A DNA stretch of 64,000 nt from JAFEDN01 sp963697455 (GCA_963697455.1 CAVOOI010000024.1:1-64000); one strand, 5' to 3'; counted from the first letter of the stretch, positions 8,348 through 17,983 are shown. Numbers and translations are program-made. Notes: generated from the sequence alone by a model not told the origin.

Positions 8348-9400
8348 TTATTTGCGTAGATAACTGATCTTGCCAACAGATTCAGTTAAAACTTTTAATT
8401 CACGCAGAATAAATTTAGCTCCAAAGAAAAAAGTATGAGTATTGACGGCATTTACATAATCCTGGGCGTGCAAGCTTTGTTTAAAGTCATTCTCCATCTC
8501 ATTAGTTAAATCAGCGATTAAAAATTCTATTTCTTGCATGGAGCCGGTTTTTACTAGATGAGATAATTGTTCTAAAAAATCAGAAATTTTTAGTCTCAGT
8601 TTTTCAAATCCTTGCAAAGATTGAATAATTCGCCGGCTTTCCGGTGTGGCATGCAAACTATAATACATTAGATTAATGGCTCGATAAATCCTGCGCTCGA
8701 CGTTAAATATTTGTTTGAAGATACTTTTATCTTTCCTTGATTTACCAAACTCCCAACCAGTCTCATAAATTAAGCGGCGCTGCTGAGCAAAAATCCCGAA
8801 CATTTTCTCATCCACATCCAGAAGGAGCTCCTGATCATTTTCAACCGGGTCTTGAAAGCAATGCTCAAAATACTCATGCAAATAATGTAATGCCGTAGAT
8901 AGATTTTTAACAAAAAGGGTATGGGAGCGAATTGGAAATATAAAATATGAAACTAAAAAAGCAACGCAGATTCCTAAAACAATTTCGGTAAATCGCTCTC
9001 CGGCCACCATGATACTGGCCCCGGAATTTAAAATAATAGTGGCGATGGTAACAGATCCAAGCGTGCCCATATAACTTACATCGCCTGGGCTACTGGCAAT
9101 ATAAGTAAATATCATGAACATCACGAATAATGCGACGCCTAAGGCAATGTGGTTTTGACCACAGATAAAAATAATCAAGATAGCGGCTAGGGCTCCGCAA
9201 ACCGTGCCTAAAAAGCGATATTTTGCTTTTATAAATAAACTACCCACGCTCGTTTGAGCGCTCATCACCACTAAAATAGTAATCAAAATCCATTGAGCTT
9301 GCGGCAAAGGTGAGAACAAATACAATAAATATCCAATTAAACAAGCCAATGCGGTTTTAAAGCCATTAATTAATTTTTGCGGGGATAAGTTGAACAACAT
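8348..9400 (-). CDS. FUSC-family inner-membrane protein
   Basis: 350 aa with an N-terminal block of about six membrane helices (LINGFKTALACLIGYLLY, QWILITILVVMSAQTSVGSLF, FLGTVCGALAAILIIF, and following) and a long soluble C-terminal half of charged helices. This is the FUSC/YccS/aromatic-acid-exporter layout, half the size of YccS. Members are proposed to export aromatic or other acids. Substrate is unknown. No good ribosome site precedes ATG 9400. Monocistronic. Confidence 0.75.
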   Translation of the reverse strand: MLFNLSPQKLINGFKTALACLIGYLLYLFSPLPQAQWILITILVVMSAQTSVGSLFIKAKYRFLGTVCGALAAILIIFICGQNHIALGVALFVMFMIFTYIASSPGDVSYMGTLGSVTIATIILNSGASIMVAGERFTEIVLGICVAFLVSYFIFPIRSHTLFVKNLSTALHYLHEYFEHCFQDPVENDQELLLDVDEKMFGIFAQQRRLIYETGWEFGKSRKDKSIFKQIFNVERRIYRAINLMYYSLHATPESRRIIQSLQGFEKLRLKISDFLEQLSHLVKTGSMQEIEFLIADLTNEMENDFKQSLHAQDYVNAVNTHTFFFGAKFILRELKVLTESVGKISYLRK

Positions 9401-9493
9401 TTTGTTTATTATACCGACCGCGAATCAGAATGCAATCCACTTTCTAGGGAGCATCATTCGCGGGGTTTTCCAAACCATACTAGAATTATCGAT

Positions 9494-9772
9494 ATGACAA
9501 AACCGAAAAAATGGTCGCAACAGGTCACTGAGCATAGTCATGCCCTAAATCTTGAAAATAAAGTTTTCACATGGAAAGATCCACGAAAAATTGCCGCATC
9601 CTTAAAAAGATCAGCCTTGAAAAGTACTAACCGCAAAGGCACTCCTTTCCAGTCTGCAATGTCCATGTTAAATTTTTATATTAATCGCGCCGGAAAGACC
9701 TTAAATCAACAACAAAAAATAATTTTAAATCGCGCCAAACAGCAGCTTCGCTCGCTGTTCAACAGAGAATGA
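9494..9772 (+). CDS. DUF3175 protein
   Basis: A 92-aa basic protein matching the DUF3175 pattern along its length: KKWSQQVTEHSHALNLENKVFTWKDP, then IAASLKRSALKS, then SAMSMLNFYINRAGKTL. Function is unknown. The high Lys/Arg content suggests nucleic-acid contact, but that is inference. No close operon partner. Confidence 0.8.
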   Translation: MTKPKKWSQQVTEHSHALNLENKVFTWKDPRKIAASLKRSALKSTNRKGTPFQSAMSMLNFYINRAGKTLNQQQKIILNRAKQQLRSLFNRE

Positions 9773-9886
9773 AAAAATTCACGACCATTTGGTATATTTT
9801 ATTCCTTATCTTACTTATAAAAATTAGCATCTATAGAGTGCGTCTGCTATATTTTATGTGTCACTTAATTTTCTAATGGAGGTCGT

Positions 9887-10312
9887 ATGTTTTTTTACAA
9901 TATAGCTTTTTCACTTGAATTTATCGTAATTGCCTTAGGCACGTTATTAATCAGCTGGGCCGTTCATAAGAAAGCCTGTGGATCGTGCCATCGGGAAGAC
10001 GTTAGAGAAGTTAGACCGAATTTGGCTGGAACGACAGTTGGGACCGAAGTTCATAAAACCTGCCATCGGAGCGGAAAGTGCTGCGGAACTGGGTTCGCTC
10101 AAACCATCGGGGTTATCCTGATTATTTTAGCTATCCTAAACATAATCGATACTGTATATTATACCGTAAAATATCGTCGCGATATGCATAATATACGTCA
10201 AAGAATCGAAATGATCCAAAAAAATCGTAGCATCGAGAATCAAAATAGTACTACCCCAAGCACCGTAACCATAACCCCTAGTCAGCCAAGTAATTCTTCT
10301 ACCGCCCCGTAA
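9887..10312 (+). CDS. Small two-helix membrane protein with Cys-rich loop
   Basis: 141 aa, family not recognised. A hydrophobic segment (about 8-25) is followed by a loop containing ACGSCH and CHRSGKCCGTG, then a second hydrophobic segment (about 73-93), a basic stretch and a Ser/Thr/Pro-rich tail. The Cys/His clusters could bind metal. The next gene is an Nramp-like metal transporter, although a strong terminator lies between them. GGAGGT precedes the start. Confidence 0.6.
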   Translation: MFFYNIAFSLEFIVIALGTLLISWAVHKKACGSCHREDVREVRPNLAGTTVGTEVHKTCHRSGKCCGTGFAQTIGVILIILAILNIIDTVYYTVKYRRDMHNIRQRIEMIQKNRSIENQNSTTPSTVTITPSQPSNSSTAP

Positions 10313-10337
10313 AATTTTGCAAATCCATTATTTTGAA

Positions 10338-10369
10338 TCTGCCAGTGACTATCACTGGCAGATTTTTTA
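10338..10369 (+). terminator. Rho-independent terminator
   Basis: An 11-bp perfect stem (TCTGCCAGTGA with its complement, 3-base loop) is followed by TTTTTTATTT. It closes the transcript of the Cys-rich membrane protein gene. Confidence 0.9.
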
Positions 10370-10387
10370 TTTACATATGTGCAATGA

Positions 10388-11650
10388 ATGAATCTGTTTA
10401 AAAATTTTTTTCGTAAACTAGGACCTGGCATAACCACCGGAGCAGCTGACGACGACCCATCCGGGATTGCCACCTATTCTCAGACCGGCGCCCAATTCGG
10501 ATATAGCCAATTATGGCTCGCCCTCTATATGCTCCCCCTATTGATTGCAGTTCAAGAAATATGTGCACGCATCGGAGCAGTGACGGGTAGCGGCATCGCA
10601 ACTATTGTTAAAGAACATTATAGTAAAAAATTATTGTATCCTATAGCACTGTTAATTCTCATTGCTAATACAATTAACATTGGTGCGGATATTGGTAGTA
10701 TGGCAGAAGCAGCTCGCCTTATCTTCCCTATTCACTTTTTAGTCCTGATTCTCTTTTTTGCCGTTTTCATACTTGGCATGGAAATTTTTTTCTCTTATAA
10801 ACTTTATTCTAAAATTCTAAAATGGTTATGTGTTTCACTTTTTGCTTATCCCATCACTATTTTTTTGGTTAAACAACCTTGGGCTACTATTTTTAAGGCA
10901 ACTTTTTTACCGCATATTGAGCTTAATTTTCAATTTTTATTTATTGTCACCGCCGTGTTAGGGACCACTATTTCTCCATATTTATTTTTTTGGGAAACGG
11001 CTCAAGTTGTGGAAGAAAAACGGGGAAAAAATCTGCCCTTAAAACAAACACTCAAAAAAAACAGTAAATTTCTGCTTAATATTCGCTTTGATAATACAAT
11101 TGGCATGATTTTTTCAGAAATTGGCACTTGGTCAATAATTGTAGTCACTGCAACTATTTTACACAAACATGGAATTACCGATATTAAAACTGCCGCCGAT
11201 GCAGCTAAAGCTTTGGAACCCTTGGTTCACACCTTTCCCAACGCTGGTTTATTCGCCCGAATTATTTTCGCGGTGGGTATTATCGGCTTGGGACTACTTT
11301 CAGTGCCCGTCCTAGCCGGATCTGCTGCATACACATTAGGAGAAGCATTGGGCTGGAAAACAGGCCTCAATTTAAAATTAAAAAGAGCACCCCAGTTCTA
11401 TGGCGTCATTATCTTAGCCACTATGCTAGGTGTATCCCTTAATTTTTTCGGGGTAAATCCCTTCAAGGCTTTGGTTTATTCAGCGGTAATCAATGGTATT
11501 GTCGCCGTTCCTTTACTGGTGGTGATTGCCTTGATTGCAAAAAATAAAAAAATAATGGGCAAGCACACTAATGGTCTTCTATCAAAGATATTTATCTGGA
11601 TTGCCATCGTGGGCATGGGAGCCGCATCTATAACGATGTTTTTCACATGA
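10388..11650 (+). CDS. Nramp-related divalent metal transporter
   Basis: 420 aa, about eleven membrane helices. The first helix carries GPGITTGAADDDPSGIATYSQ where manganese/iron Nramps have DPGN; the sixth has GTTISPYLFFWETAQ where they have an MPH-type motif. Loss of the soft-metal Met ligand is a feature of the Nramp-related magnesium transporter branch, so Mg2+ or another hard ion is a better guess than Mn2+/Fe2+. Ends 13 nt before the convergent helicase gene. The substrate is inference. Confidence 0.85.
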   Translation: MNLFKNFFRKLGPGITTGAADDDPSGIATYSQTGAQFGYSQLWLALYMLPLLIAVQEICARIGAVTGSGIATIVKEHYSKKLLYPIALLILIANTINIGADIGSMAEAARLIFPIHFLVLILFFAVFILGMEIFFSYKLYSKILKWLCVSLFAYPITIFLVKQPWATIFKATFLPHIELNFQFLFIVTAVLGTTISPYLFFWETAQVVEEKRGKNLPLKQTLKKNSKFLLNIRFDNTIGMIFSEIGTWSIIVVTATILHKHGITDIKTAADAAKALEPLVHTFPNAGLFARIIFAVGIIGLGLLSVPVLAGSAAYTLGEALGWKTGLNLKLKRAPQFYGVIILATMLGVSLNFFGVNPFKALVYSAVINGIVAVPLLVVIALIAKNKKIMGKHTNGLLSKIFIWIAIVGMGAASITMFFT

Positions 11651-11663
11651 CCACGAAACCTCA

Positions 11664-12845
11664 TTATCTGGCGCTGGTCCTGCGATTATTTCTTCTAGGG
11701 CCTTTAAAAGAGAAACTGCGGCGCTGAGACGAGCGTGGCGGTGCTGACGATTTGTCGGCATTGCCAGGATTAATAAGATTATCAATCGCTTGCCATTTGC
11801 CACGTTCTTTAGGAATAACGAAAGAGATTGCACTTCCTTCACGTCCACCACGGGCAGTTCTACCCACACGATGCACATAATCCTGAGGGTTTTGAGGAAC
11901 ATCATAGTTAATGACATGTTCTATATGGGGAATATCCAAACCACGAGCGGCTACATCGGTGGCCACCATGATCCGATAATGCTTATTTCGAAACGACTTG
12001 ATGACATGGTCACGCTGCCGTTGCCTTAAATCTCCATGAATTGCATCGACCTCATGGCCATCGCGGGCAAGTTTGTCAGCTAAACGGTCAGCTCCACGTT
12101 TAGTGTTTACAAATACGATTACGGTTCCTTGACGTTGATCTAACTCTTGCAGCAAATTAGGATATTTTTCCGTATCGCTAATGTACATAGTCTTTTGTGT
12201 GATTTTTATAGTAGGCGTATCCTGCGGGCCGACAGAAATTCTCTCCGGATTGCGTAAATATTTTTGCGACTTTTGCACAATTTGATGCGGCAAAGTAGCT
12301 GAAAACATTAAGGTTTGACGCTTATTCGGTAAGTATTTCATTATCTCATCTAATTGAATCCCAAAACCCATATCTAACATGCGGTCGGTTTCATCCAACA
12401 CTAAGAACTGGGTTTGCTGTAATTTTAAGCTACCCCGGTTTAAGTGATCATTGATTCGTCCAGGAGTCCCGACGATTAGCCTAGGGTTACTATTGAGCTG
12501 CCTGAACTGTGGCCCCATTGGTTCACCCCCGATCAATAACGCCGAGGTAATTTGACTGCGAGGGCCGATCATTTGACGCATGACTTCCATGATCTGAGTG
12601 GCCAGCTCCCGGGTGGGAGTCAGCACTAAAGCCTGACCAGATTCGGAATTCATGAGCTGAGCTACTAACGGAATGCCAAAAGCAGCGGTTTTACCAGTGC
12701 CGGTTTGAGCAGACCCTAAAATGTCCCTTCCTGCCAAAGCTAAAGGAATAGCCTGCACTTGAATAGGGGTGGGAATGGCGTATTGCATGCGGTTTAAAGA
12801 AACTAACAATTTATCGGGTAAACCGATATTCAAGAAATCTTGCAT
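11664..12845 (-). CDS. rhlE: DEAD-box RNA helicase, RhlE type
   Basis: 393 aa with the full set of motifs: the Q motif (PTPIQVQAIP), Walker A (AQTGTGKT), PTRELA, TPGR, motif II as DETD, SAT, and the C-terminal domain VATDVAARGLDIP and HRVGRTARGG. The tail is short and basic (RRSFSFKGPRRNNRRTSAR), as in RhlE. It unwinds structured RNA during ribosome assembly or RNA decay, often in the cold. DETD in place of DEAD occurs in the family and is not a defect. Monocistronic. Confidence 0.88.
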   Translation of the reverse strand: MQDFLNIGLPDKLLVSLNRMQYAIPTPIQVQAIPLALAGRDILGSAQTGTGKTAAFGIPLVAQLMNSESGQALVLTPTRELATQIMEVMRQMIGPRSQITSALLIGGEPMGPQFRQLNSNPRLIVGTPGRINDHLNRGSLKLQQTQFLVLDETDRMLDMGFGIQLDEIMKYLPNKRQTLMFSATLPHQIVQKSQKYLRNPERISVGPQDTPTIKITQKTMYISDTEKYPNLLQELDQRQGTVIVFVNTKRGADRLADKLARDGHEVDAIHGDLRQRQRDHVIKSFRNKHYRIMVATDVAARGLDIPHIEHVINYDVPQNPQDYVHRVGRTARGGREGSAISFVIPKERGKWQAIDNLINPGNADKSSAPPRSSQRRSFSFKGPRRNNRRTSAR

Positions 12846-12962
12846 AATGATCCTGTGGTTTAAAGCGTGAATATAAATTCGATGGCGCAGGAATCAAGGT
12901 TGCTAGAATTTCTTAACCTGCTGGCGCAAGTATAACACAGCTGTTTAAATATTACTACTGTC

Positions 12963-14270
12963 TTAGGGCAATTCTCGCAGCAATTCCGGCGTTCTAGGGG
13001 GAAAGCGTTGATCATAGGCTAATATCGCAGAGTGTTTCTGGGTAAAATGGCTCTCGAAATACTTAAAAAAACGTCTTTCGAAATACCTGACTCTTAAAGT
13101 CTTAGGGTTTAAATGCAACATTTCTTTTAGCCTGTATAGATTCCGGTACCATGTCCGCTTCACCGGAGGGAACAAGCTATAGTAATGAAACCGCAACTGG
13201 GCCTGATCCAACCAGATCCGCAAGTCATCTCTATATTCTCGGCTGACTGACGTCACAGGTGAATTAAAGTAGTGAGCAAATAATCTGAAACTCCAATTAC
13301 TAACCGGAACTGAGAGGATACTTTGCAACCAGGCGCGATATTGCCGGGGATAGTTATTCAAATTAAAGTAAGCAGGGTTAAATATAAGCGTTTCATCGAC
13401 TATTTGATAAATCACTTGATAACAAAACATGATAAATATAAAAAAAACCGTGTTTCTAGCGTTTACATCATTAACGGAACTTTTAATGGCGCCATAATCC
13501 ACTAACAGCGCATCACCACTCTCTGCAAGGATAACATTCCAAGTTCGCAAATCAGTTTGATAGAGGCCATAATGTTCAAGCTTAGCTAATTGATTCAGAA
13601 CATCCGCAATCACTTGGTAAGGATCGTAAGATATTTTTTGCTGAATCATTTCAGTTAAAGACCGGCCTTGTATTCTTTCACGTAGTGACCAGTTTTCAGT
13701 TTCGCTCAAACTATATTGCAAAATTTTTGGAAATGATTTAAATATCCCAGAATATTTAGTCAGAAACATCACTTCGTTTTCTAATTCTGCTTTTTGTGCT
13801 TCTAAAATCTGGCCTTGATAACGCTTTAAAAATTTATTTTTAGTAAAAAAATAGCGGCGGGTTTGTTTGCTTGCTAATGAATTTTTTTGCGCCGGCACAA
13901 AATCACCAGGAGCGCCCCATGCTTCAAAGGCGCACATTTCGCCTTTAGCATACCAATAAGTATTGCTACAAAAGTAAACGTTAGATTGGTCATGGATTTT
14001 TTCAATATAGACAAAAGCATCAAAGAGAAAACAGACGTCTTGATCATCCGTTATGCTGATTAGACAAATTAAACTTGTTTTGGCTAATGCGCGAATTAAC
14101 GCCGAATTTTTAACTAAGCTTTTATCATGGGCTACAATCAGATCATACCCAGTCGCCAGAGAAATTTTATGCTCTTCTCCGGCAACCAAGCTGAGGCAAC
14201 ACAACGGCCGCCTTAATTCAGCACTGAGACAATCCAAAACATCCTGATATTGAATCAAGCTCTCTTCCAT
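12963..14270 (-). CDS. Kinase-like protein related to WbdD/LPS kinases
   Basis: 435 aa. The middle reads as a small kinase fold: a Lys near 148 (FLKRYQG), a Glu in LENEVMFL, the catalytic loop YQTDLRTWNVIL near 240 and a DFG-like VDYGAI near 258. This resembles the kinase half of WbdD and Kdo-kinase types. The N-terminal 140 residues contain FCSNTYWYAKGEMCAFEAWG, like the link between methyltransferase and kinase in such proteins, but no methyltransferase core is left. A cell-surface polysaccharide or sugar kinase is the best guess. No LPS genes are next to it. Confidence 0.5.
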   Translation of the reverse strand: MEESLIQYQDVLDCLSAELRRPLCCLSLVAGEEHKISLATGYDLIVAHDKSLVKNSALIRALAKTSLICLISITDDQDVCFLFDAFVYIEKIHDQSNVYFCSNTYWYAKGEMCAFEAWGAPGDFVPAQKNSLASKQTRRYFFTKNKFLKRYQGQILEAQKAELENEVMFLTKYSGIFKSFPKILQYSLSETENWSLRERIQGRSLTEMIQQKISYDPYQVIADVLNQLAKLEHYGLYQTDLRTWNVILAESGDALLVDYGAIKSSVNDVNARNTVFFIFIMFCYQVIYQIVDETLIFNPAYFNLNNYPRQYRAWLQSILSVPVSNWSFRLFAHYFNSPVTSVSREYRDDLRIWLDQAQLRFHYYSLFPPVKRTWYRNLYRLKEMLHLNPKTLRVRYFERRFFKYFESHFTQKHSAILAYDQRFPPRTPELLRELP

Positions 14271-14387
14271 GAGACTATAATCCTGTTACATCCTTCAGAT
14301 TATTCTCTCATTATATCTCATGTCTTTCAAGCGCTGAGTTAAAAATAAGCTATAATATTCATATATGAATCATTATGTGGGGTTTTC

Positions 14388-14762
14388 ATGAGCGCCTTCA
14401 AGGATTTTAAAGCTTTTATTATGCGTGGCAACGTAATCGATTTAGCGGTTGCATTTATTATTGGATTGGCTTTTAGTAAAATTGTCTCCTCGTTAGTCGA
14501 TGGCATTATCATGCCCCTAATTGGCGCGGTGCTCGGAGGCGTTAATATCGCCGGCAAAACAGCTAATATTGGTCAAGCCGTTATTAAATGGGGCGCTTTC
14601 TTACAAAGCGTGATTGATTTCATCATCATTGCCCTAGTGGTCTTTCTGCTGGTTAAATTGCTGACCAGCCTCAAAATAGGCAAAACCACGCCCCAACTTT
14701 CTACTCAAGAAGTCCTGTTAACTGAAATCCGTGATTTAATCAAGAATAAAAACCATCCTTAA
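14388..14762 (+). CDS. mscL: Large-conductance mechanosensitive channel
   Basis: 124 aa, slightly short for the family. The N-terminal helix (MSAFKDFKAFIMRGNVIDLAVAFIIGLAFSKIVSSL) with MRGNVIDLAVA is diagnostic. A second helix (VIDFIIIALVVFLLVKLL) and a charged C-terminal bundle (LLTEIRDLIKN) follow. It forms a homopentamer that opens under membrane tension to release solutes in hypo-osmotic shock. TATAAT at 14351-14356 may be its -10 box. Confidence 0.95.
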   Translation: MSAFKDFKAFIMRGNVIDLAVAFIIGLAFSKIVSSLVDGIIMPLIGAVLGGVNIAGKTANIGQAVIKWGAFLQSVIDFIIIALVVFLLVKLLTSLKIGKTTPQLSTQEVLLTEIRDLIKNKNHP

Positions 14763-14905
14763 TTGAATACTCTATTTATTTCGCCGCCGGAATCTGTTTG
14801 ATCGGTGCGGTTTGTTGCATATTCCGCTAAACATTCACTGATCCTGTGGAAAATCTGGTCATAAGTACCTATATTTATTCATAAACCAAATTAAGGGCTC
14901 AACTT

Positions 14906-15784
14906 ATGCGATCAGACCATGGCAAACTTGCCGCTAAAGCTAACCGTGCAGCTAAAAAGCAACCAAAACAACCCGGCAAACAGTATAAAATGGAACCCAA
15001 ACCAAAAACCACTGATCAAAATTATATTGCTAGCCAAAAGTTAGAAGGTAAAGTCGCGATTATTACTGGGGGTGATAGTGGAATAGGCCGTGCTGTGGCA
15101 ATTCTATTTGCTAAAGAAGGAGCGGATATCGTCATTGTTTATCTTAATGAAGATAAAGATGCCAAAAAAACCAAACAAGCGATAGAAAAAATTGGTAAAC
15201 GTTGTGTCATTATCGCTGGCGACGTTAGTCAAGAATCTTTTTGTCAAGCAGTCGTTAAAAAAACGATCGCAACTTTTCATCAAATAGATATTTTAATAAA
15301 TAATGCCGGAGTCCAGTTCCCTAAAAAAACAATTTTAGATATCTCGTATCAGCAATTATTGAAAACATTTAGTGTTAATGTCTTTTCACATTTTTACATG
15401 ATTAAAGCGGTACTACCCTTTTTTAAAAAAGGCAGCACCATTATTAATACCACTTCGGTAACTGCTTATAAAGGCAGTGAGCATTTACTGGATTACTCTG
15501 CAACTAAAGGCGCAATTGTCGCGTTAACTCGTTCCTTATCAATGAACTTAGCCAAAAAAGGTATTCGAGTTAATGGCGTCGCCCCCGGGCCAATTTGGAC
15601 TCCATTAATTCCCGCCACTTTTGATACTGAAAAATTAAAGAAATTCGGTAAAAATGTTCCCATGGGCAGAATGGGCCAGCCCGAAGAAATAGCTCCGGCA
15701 TTTTTATTCTTGGCTTCTGATTTATCTTCTTATATGACCGGACAAATTCTACATCCCAATGGTGGTGTGATTGTGAATGGTTGA
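14906..15784 (+). CDS. Short-chain dehydrogenase/reductase (YghA-like)
   Basis: 292 aa, NAD(P)-dependent oxidoreductase. The glycine-rich cofactor motif TGGDSGIGRAVA sits after a 50-residue basic, Lys/Pro-rich N-terminal extension typical of the YghA/GsiB-like stress SDRs. NNAGVQ, a catalytic Ser in NTTSVTAY, and YSATKGA (Tyr-x3-Lys) are all present, and APGPIWTPL closes the core. The substrate is unknown. Convergent with the next gene. Confidence 0.88.
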   Translation: MRSDHGKLAAKANRAAKKQPKQPGKQYKMEPKPKTTDQNYIASQKLEGKVAIITGGDSGIGRAVAILFAKEGADIVIVYLNEDKDAKKTKQAIEKIGKRCVIIAGDVSQESFCQAVVKKTIATFHQIDILINNAGVQFPKKTILDISYQQLLKTFSVNVFSHFYMIKAVLPFFKKGSTIINTTSVTAYKGSEHLLDYSATKGAIVALTRSLSMNLAKKGIRVNGVAPGPIWTPLIPATFDTEKLKKFGKNVPMGRMGQPEEIAPAFLFLASDLSSYMTGQILHPNGGVIVNG

Positions 15785-15795
15785 CCAGCAGTCAT

Positions 15796-16752
15796 TTACA
15801 CCGCGGCGTCATGGGTAATTTGCCATGATTGACCGGGAAGTAATGTTAAAAAATCACGGGAATCGACACCGTATTTTTGCAGGGCAATCTGTAAATCATC
15901 CACGGGCTGATTATATTTTTCATCGGACAATTCAAACGTATTGAAATGAACGCCTAAACTATAGCGGGTTTTTAAACTGAGATGGGCTAATACGGCTTCT
16001 TCTGGATTAATATGGACATGCCGCATAAACCACCTTGGTTCGTAAGCGCCGATAGGTAATATGGCCAAAGTGATATCGGGAAACATTTCGCCTATTTGTT
16101 TAAAATGCGCGCTAAATCCTGTATCACCTGAAAAATAAACCGTTTGTAGCGGAGTACGGATAATGAAACCGCCCCATAAAGTTTGATTAATGTGTAATGG
16201 TCCTCTGCTGGACCAGTGTTGCGCAGGCACAAAGGTCAAAGAGACTTCTGGGTTGATAGGTATGGTTTGCCACCAGTATAAATCTTGGGTATTAAAATTT
16301 TTATTTCGCTGATGTAAATATGCGCCCACCTGCGAACCACTGTAAATTACTGGTTGAAATCGTTCATGCAGCCGTCGTAAGGTTGCAATGTCCATGTGAT
16401 CATAATGGTCGTGGCTAACTAAAGAAATATCAATCGGCGGCAATTCATCAAAGGGAATGCCCGGAGCGTGGACGCGCTTAGGGCCTATCCAGGAAAAAGG
16501 GCTGCAACGTTCCGACCATATTGGGTCGGTTAGAATATTTAAACCAGCGAGCTGAATCAATACTGTGGCGTGGTTGATAAAACTAACCGTCAATTTATTG
16601 CCGGTGACTGTTTCTTCGAGTGGGGTGTATGGAGGAACGTCCACCCATTTCGGCCATTGTGGCGATATGCGGGTAAACCGCCATTTAACAAGGTCCCAAA
16701 AAGTTTTTTTGGCAATTTTGGGTTCTTGAAGATTAGTAAACTGGTTGGCCAT
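15796..16752 (-). CDS. Metallo-beta-lactamase-fold hydrolase (UlaG/NAPE-PLD-like)
   Basis: 318 aa. The zinc motif SHDHYDHMD near 117 (H-x-H-x-D-H), a later YFSGDTGFS that supplies the bridging Asp, and a C-terminal LGVHFNTF His are visible. The N-terminal strand VSFINHATVLIQLAGLNILTDPIWSERCSPF is typical of the UlaG / N-acyl-phosphatidylethanolamine phospholipase D-like branch. It probably hydrolyses a phosphodiester or lactone; the substrate is not clear. AAGGAAG precedes the start at 16752. Confidence 0.83.
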   Translation of the reverse strand: MANQFTNLQEPKIAKKTFWDLVKWRFTRISPQWPKWVDVPPYTPLEETVTGNKLTVSFINHATVLIQLAGLNILTDPIWSERCSPFSWIGPKRVHAPGIPFDELPPIDISLVSHDHYDHMDIATLRRLHERFQPVIYSGSQVGAYLHQRNKNFNTQDLYWWQTIPINPEVSLTFVPAQHWSSRGPLHINQTLWGGFIIRTPLQTVYFSGDTGFSAHFKQIGEMFPDITLAILPIGAYEPRWFMRHVHINPEEAVLAHLSLKTRYSLGVHFNTFELSDEKYNQPVDDLQIALQKYGVDSRDFLTLLPGQSWQITHDAAV

Positions 16753-17204
16753 ACTTCCTTTTACCGAGAAATTATTAATGGGATCAAATTCGAAATCTAA
16801 GAGAGACTGATTTATTCATCGTCTCCCTTTCGTCAGCCATAAGAAACGATTATTGTTTTTTACCAAACAATTGTGCCTCATGCTTTTTCAATTCGCAAGG
16901 AATATGGTAGTTGTTAAAAGGATCTACCGAATATGTGGTGCAATAAAGCGCCCTTTTTTACTCATCTATTTCCTACGCTATTTAACATTAATTTCCTATA
17001 TTAAATTTGATCAAATTTTGTTTAAATATTAGACATCATATATAGGGCAAGCTAAAATTTGTAAAAACAATAAGATTTAATCTAAATGATTGATTCTTAA
17101 CTAAAATACGACCAAAAAGCTCATATTTTATGTACATTTTTCAGTCAAATAGCATATAATTAAAGTAAAAAGTAATAGAGAGAAGCATATAGAGGGGTTA
17201 AGTA
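16753..17204. other. Gene-free AT-rich stretch with upstream region of the coiled-coil gene
   Basis: About 450 bases without a credible gene on either strand. It holds the start region of the MBL hydrolase (leftward) and of the coiled-coil membrane protein (rightward). CATATAAT at 17153-17160 could be a -10 box for the latter; no good -35 is seen. No repeats or hairpins stand out. Confidence 0.3.
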
Positions 17205-17948
17205 ATGAATTCTAAAGATAAACCAATAGAAAATAAAGATGAAAAACCGACAACCATCTCTGAAAAACAGCTTTTTGAATCAGTAGAACGCGCACGCCAA
17301 ACGACCGAATCCGCATGTTTTAAGCATTTCGAAAAATTCCATAAAGAAGAAATGGAATTTCAAAGGAAAGTCCAGCTTGAAGACCGCGAATATGAGCGGC
17401 AGAAACGCGCTGAAGAAAAAGAGCATGAGAGACGCCATTTAAAATCAGAACTTTGGTGGAAGATTTTTGCCACTATTCTGGCTATTGCTGGCCTTTATCT
17501 ATTTTTCTATGGAAGTATTGAAACCGAAAAAGCTACTAGTGAGAGAGCAGCTAATCAACATCGAATTGATATAATTCGAGAAGACATCACTGAGAAGAAA
17601 AAAATAATAGAGTCAGGATCGCAGGCCATAAGCAGTTTACGGTCTGTTTACGCAGATATTATACGAAATTGTCGATATGGTCATCCATATTCTCAAGAAC
17701 GACAAGATGCAATGAGACAAGCTGCATGGCAAAAAATTGCAGATGCTTTTGCTGTTGTGCCTTATGTTTTTGATGAAAACGTTATGAATAAAGGTAGAAG
17801 TTTAATCCAATTTGATGCAAGCATTAAAGATGTTTGCAAATATAAAGGGGTTATTGACGACAAAGCACTTAGCTATCAAAGGGAAATTTTTAGTCTAGCT
17901 CATAAATCAATAGAAGAAGATCAAAAACAAATACAAAAATTGAAATAA
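17205..17948 (+). CDS. Single-span membrane protein with coiled coil, unknown function
   Basis: 247 aa, family not recognised. A highly charged N-terminal coiled coil (HKEEMEFQRKVQLEDREYERQ, then heptads up to about 80) leads to one membrane helix (LWWKIFATILAIAGLYLFFYGSI, about 83-105). A second charged helical region then carries conserved-looking aromatics (RYGHPYSQERQDAMRQAAW). No signal peptide, so the N-terminus is probably cytoplasmic. GAGGGG precedes the start. It ends 2 bases before a strong terminator shared with the leftward peptide genes. Confidence 0.55.
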   Translation: MNSKDKPIENKDEKPTTISEKQLFESVERARQTTESACFKHFEKFHKEEMEFQRKVQLEDREYERQKRAEEKEHERRHLKSELWWKIFATILAIAGLYLFFYGSIETEKATSERAANQHRIDIIREDITEKKKIIESGSQAISSLRSVYADIIRNCRYGHPYSQERQDAMRQAAWQKIADAFAVVPYVFDENVMNKGRSLIQFDASIKDVCKYKGVIDDKALSYQREIFSLAHKSIEEDQKQIQKLK

Positions 17949-17950
17949 AA

Positions 17951-17977
17951 CAAGCCGTATTTATAAAATACGGCTTG
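17951..17977. terminator. Bidirectional terminator between coiled-coil gene and peptide array
   Basis: A perfect 12-bp stem (CAAGCCGTATTT and its complement, 3-base loop). On the minus strand it is followed by TTTTATTTC, so it best serves as the end of the leftward tiny-peptide transcript. It also sits right after the rightward gene. Confidence 0.8.
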
Positions 17978-17983
17978 CTGAAT

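Noticed and set aside
11664..12845. DETD instead of DEAD as a sign of an inactive helicase
   Set aside because: DExD variation is normal in the family and all other motifs are intact.
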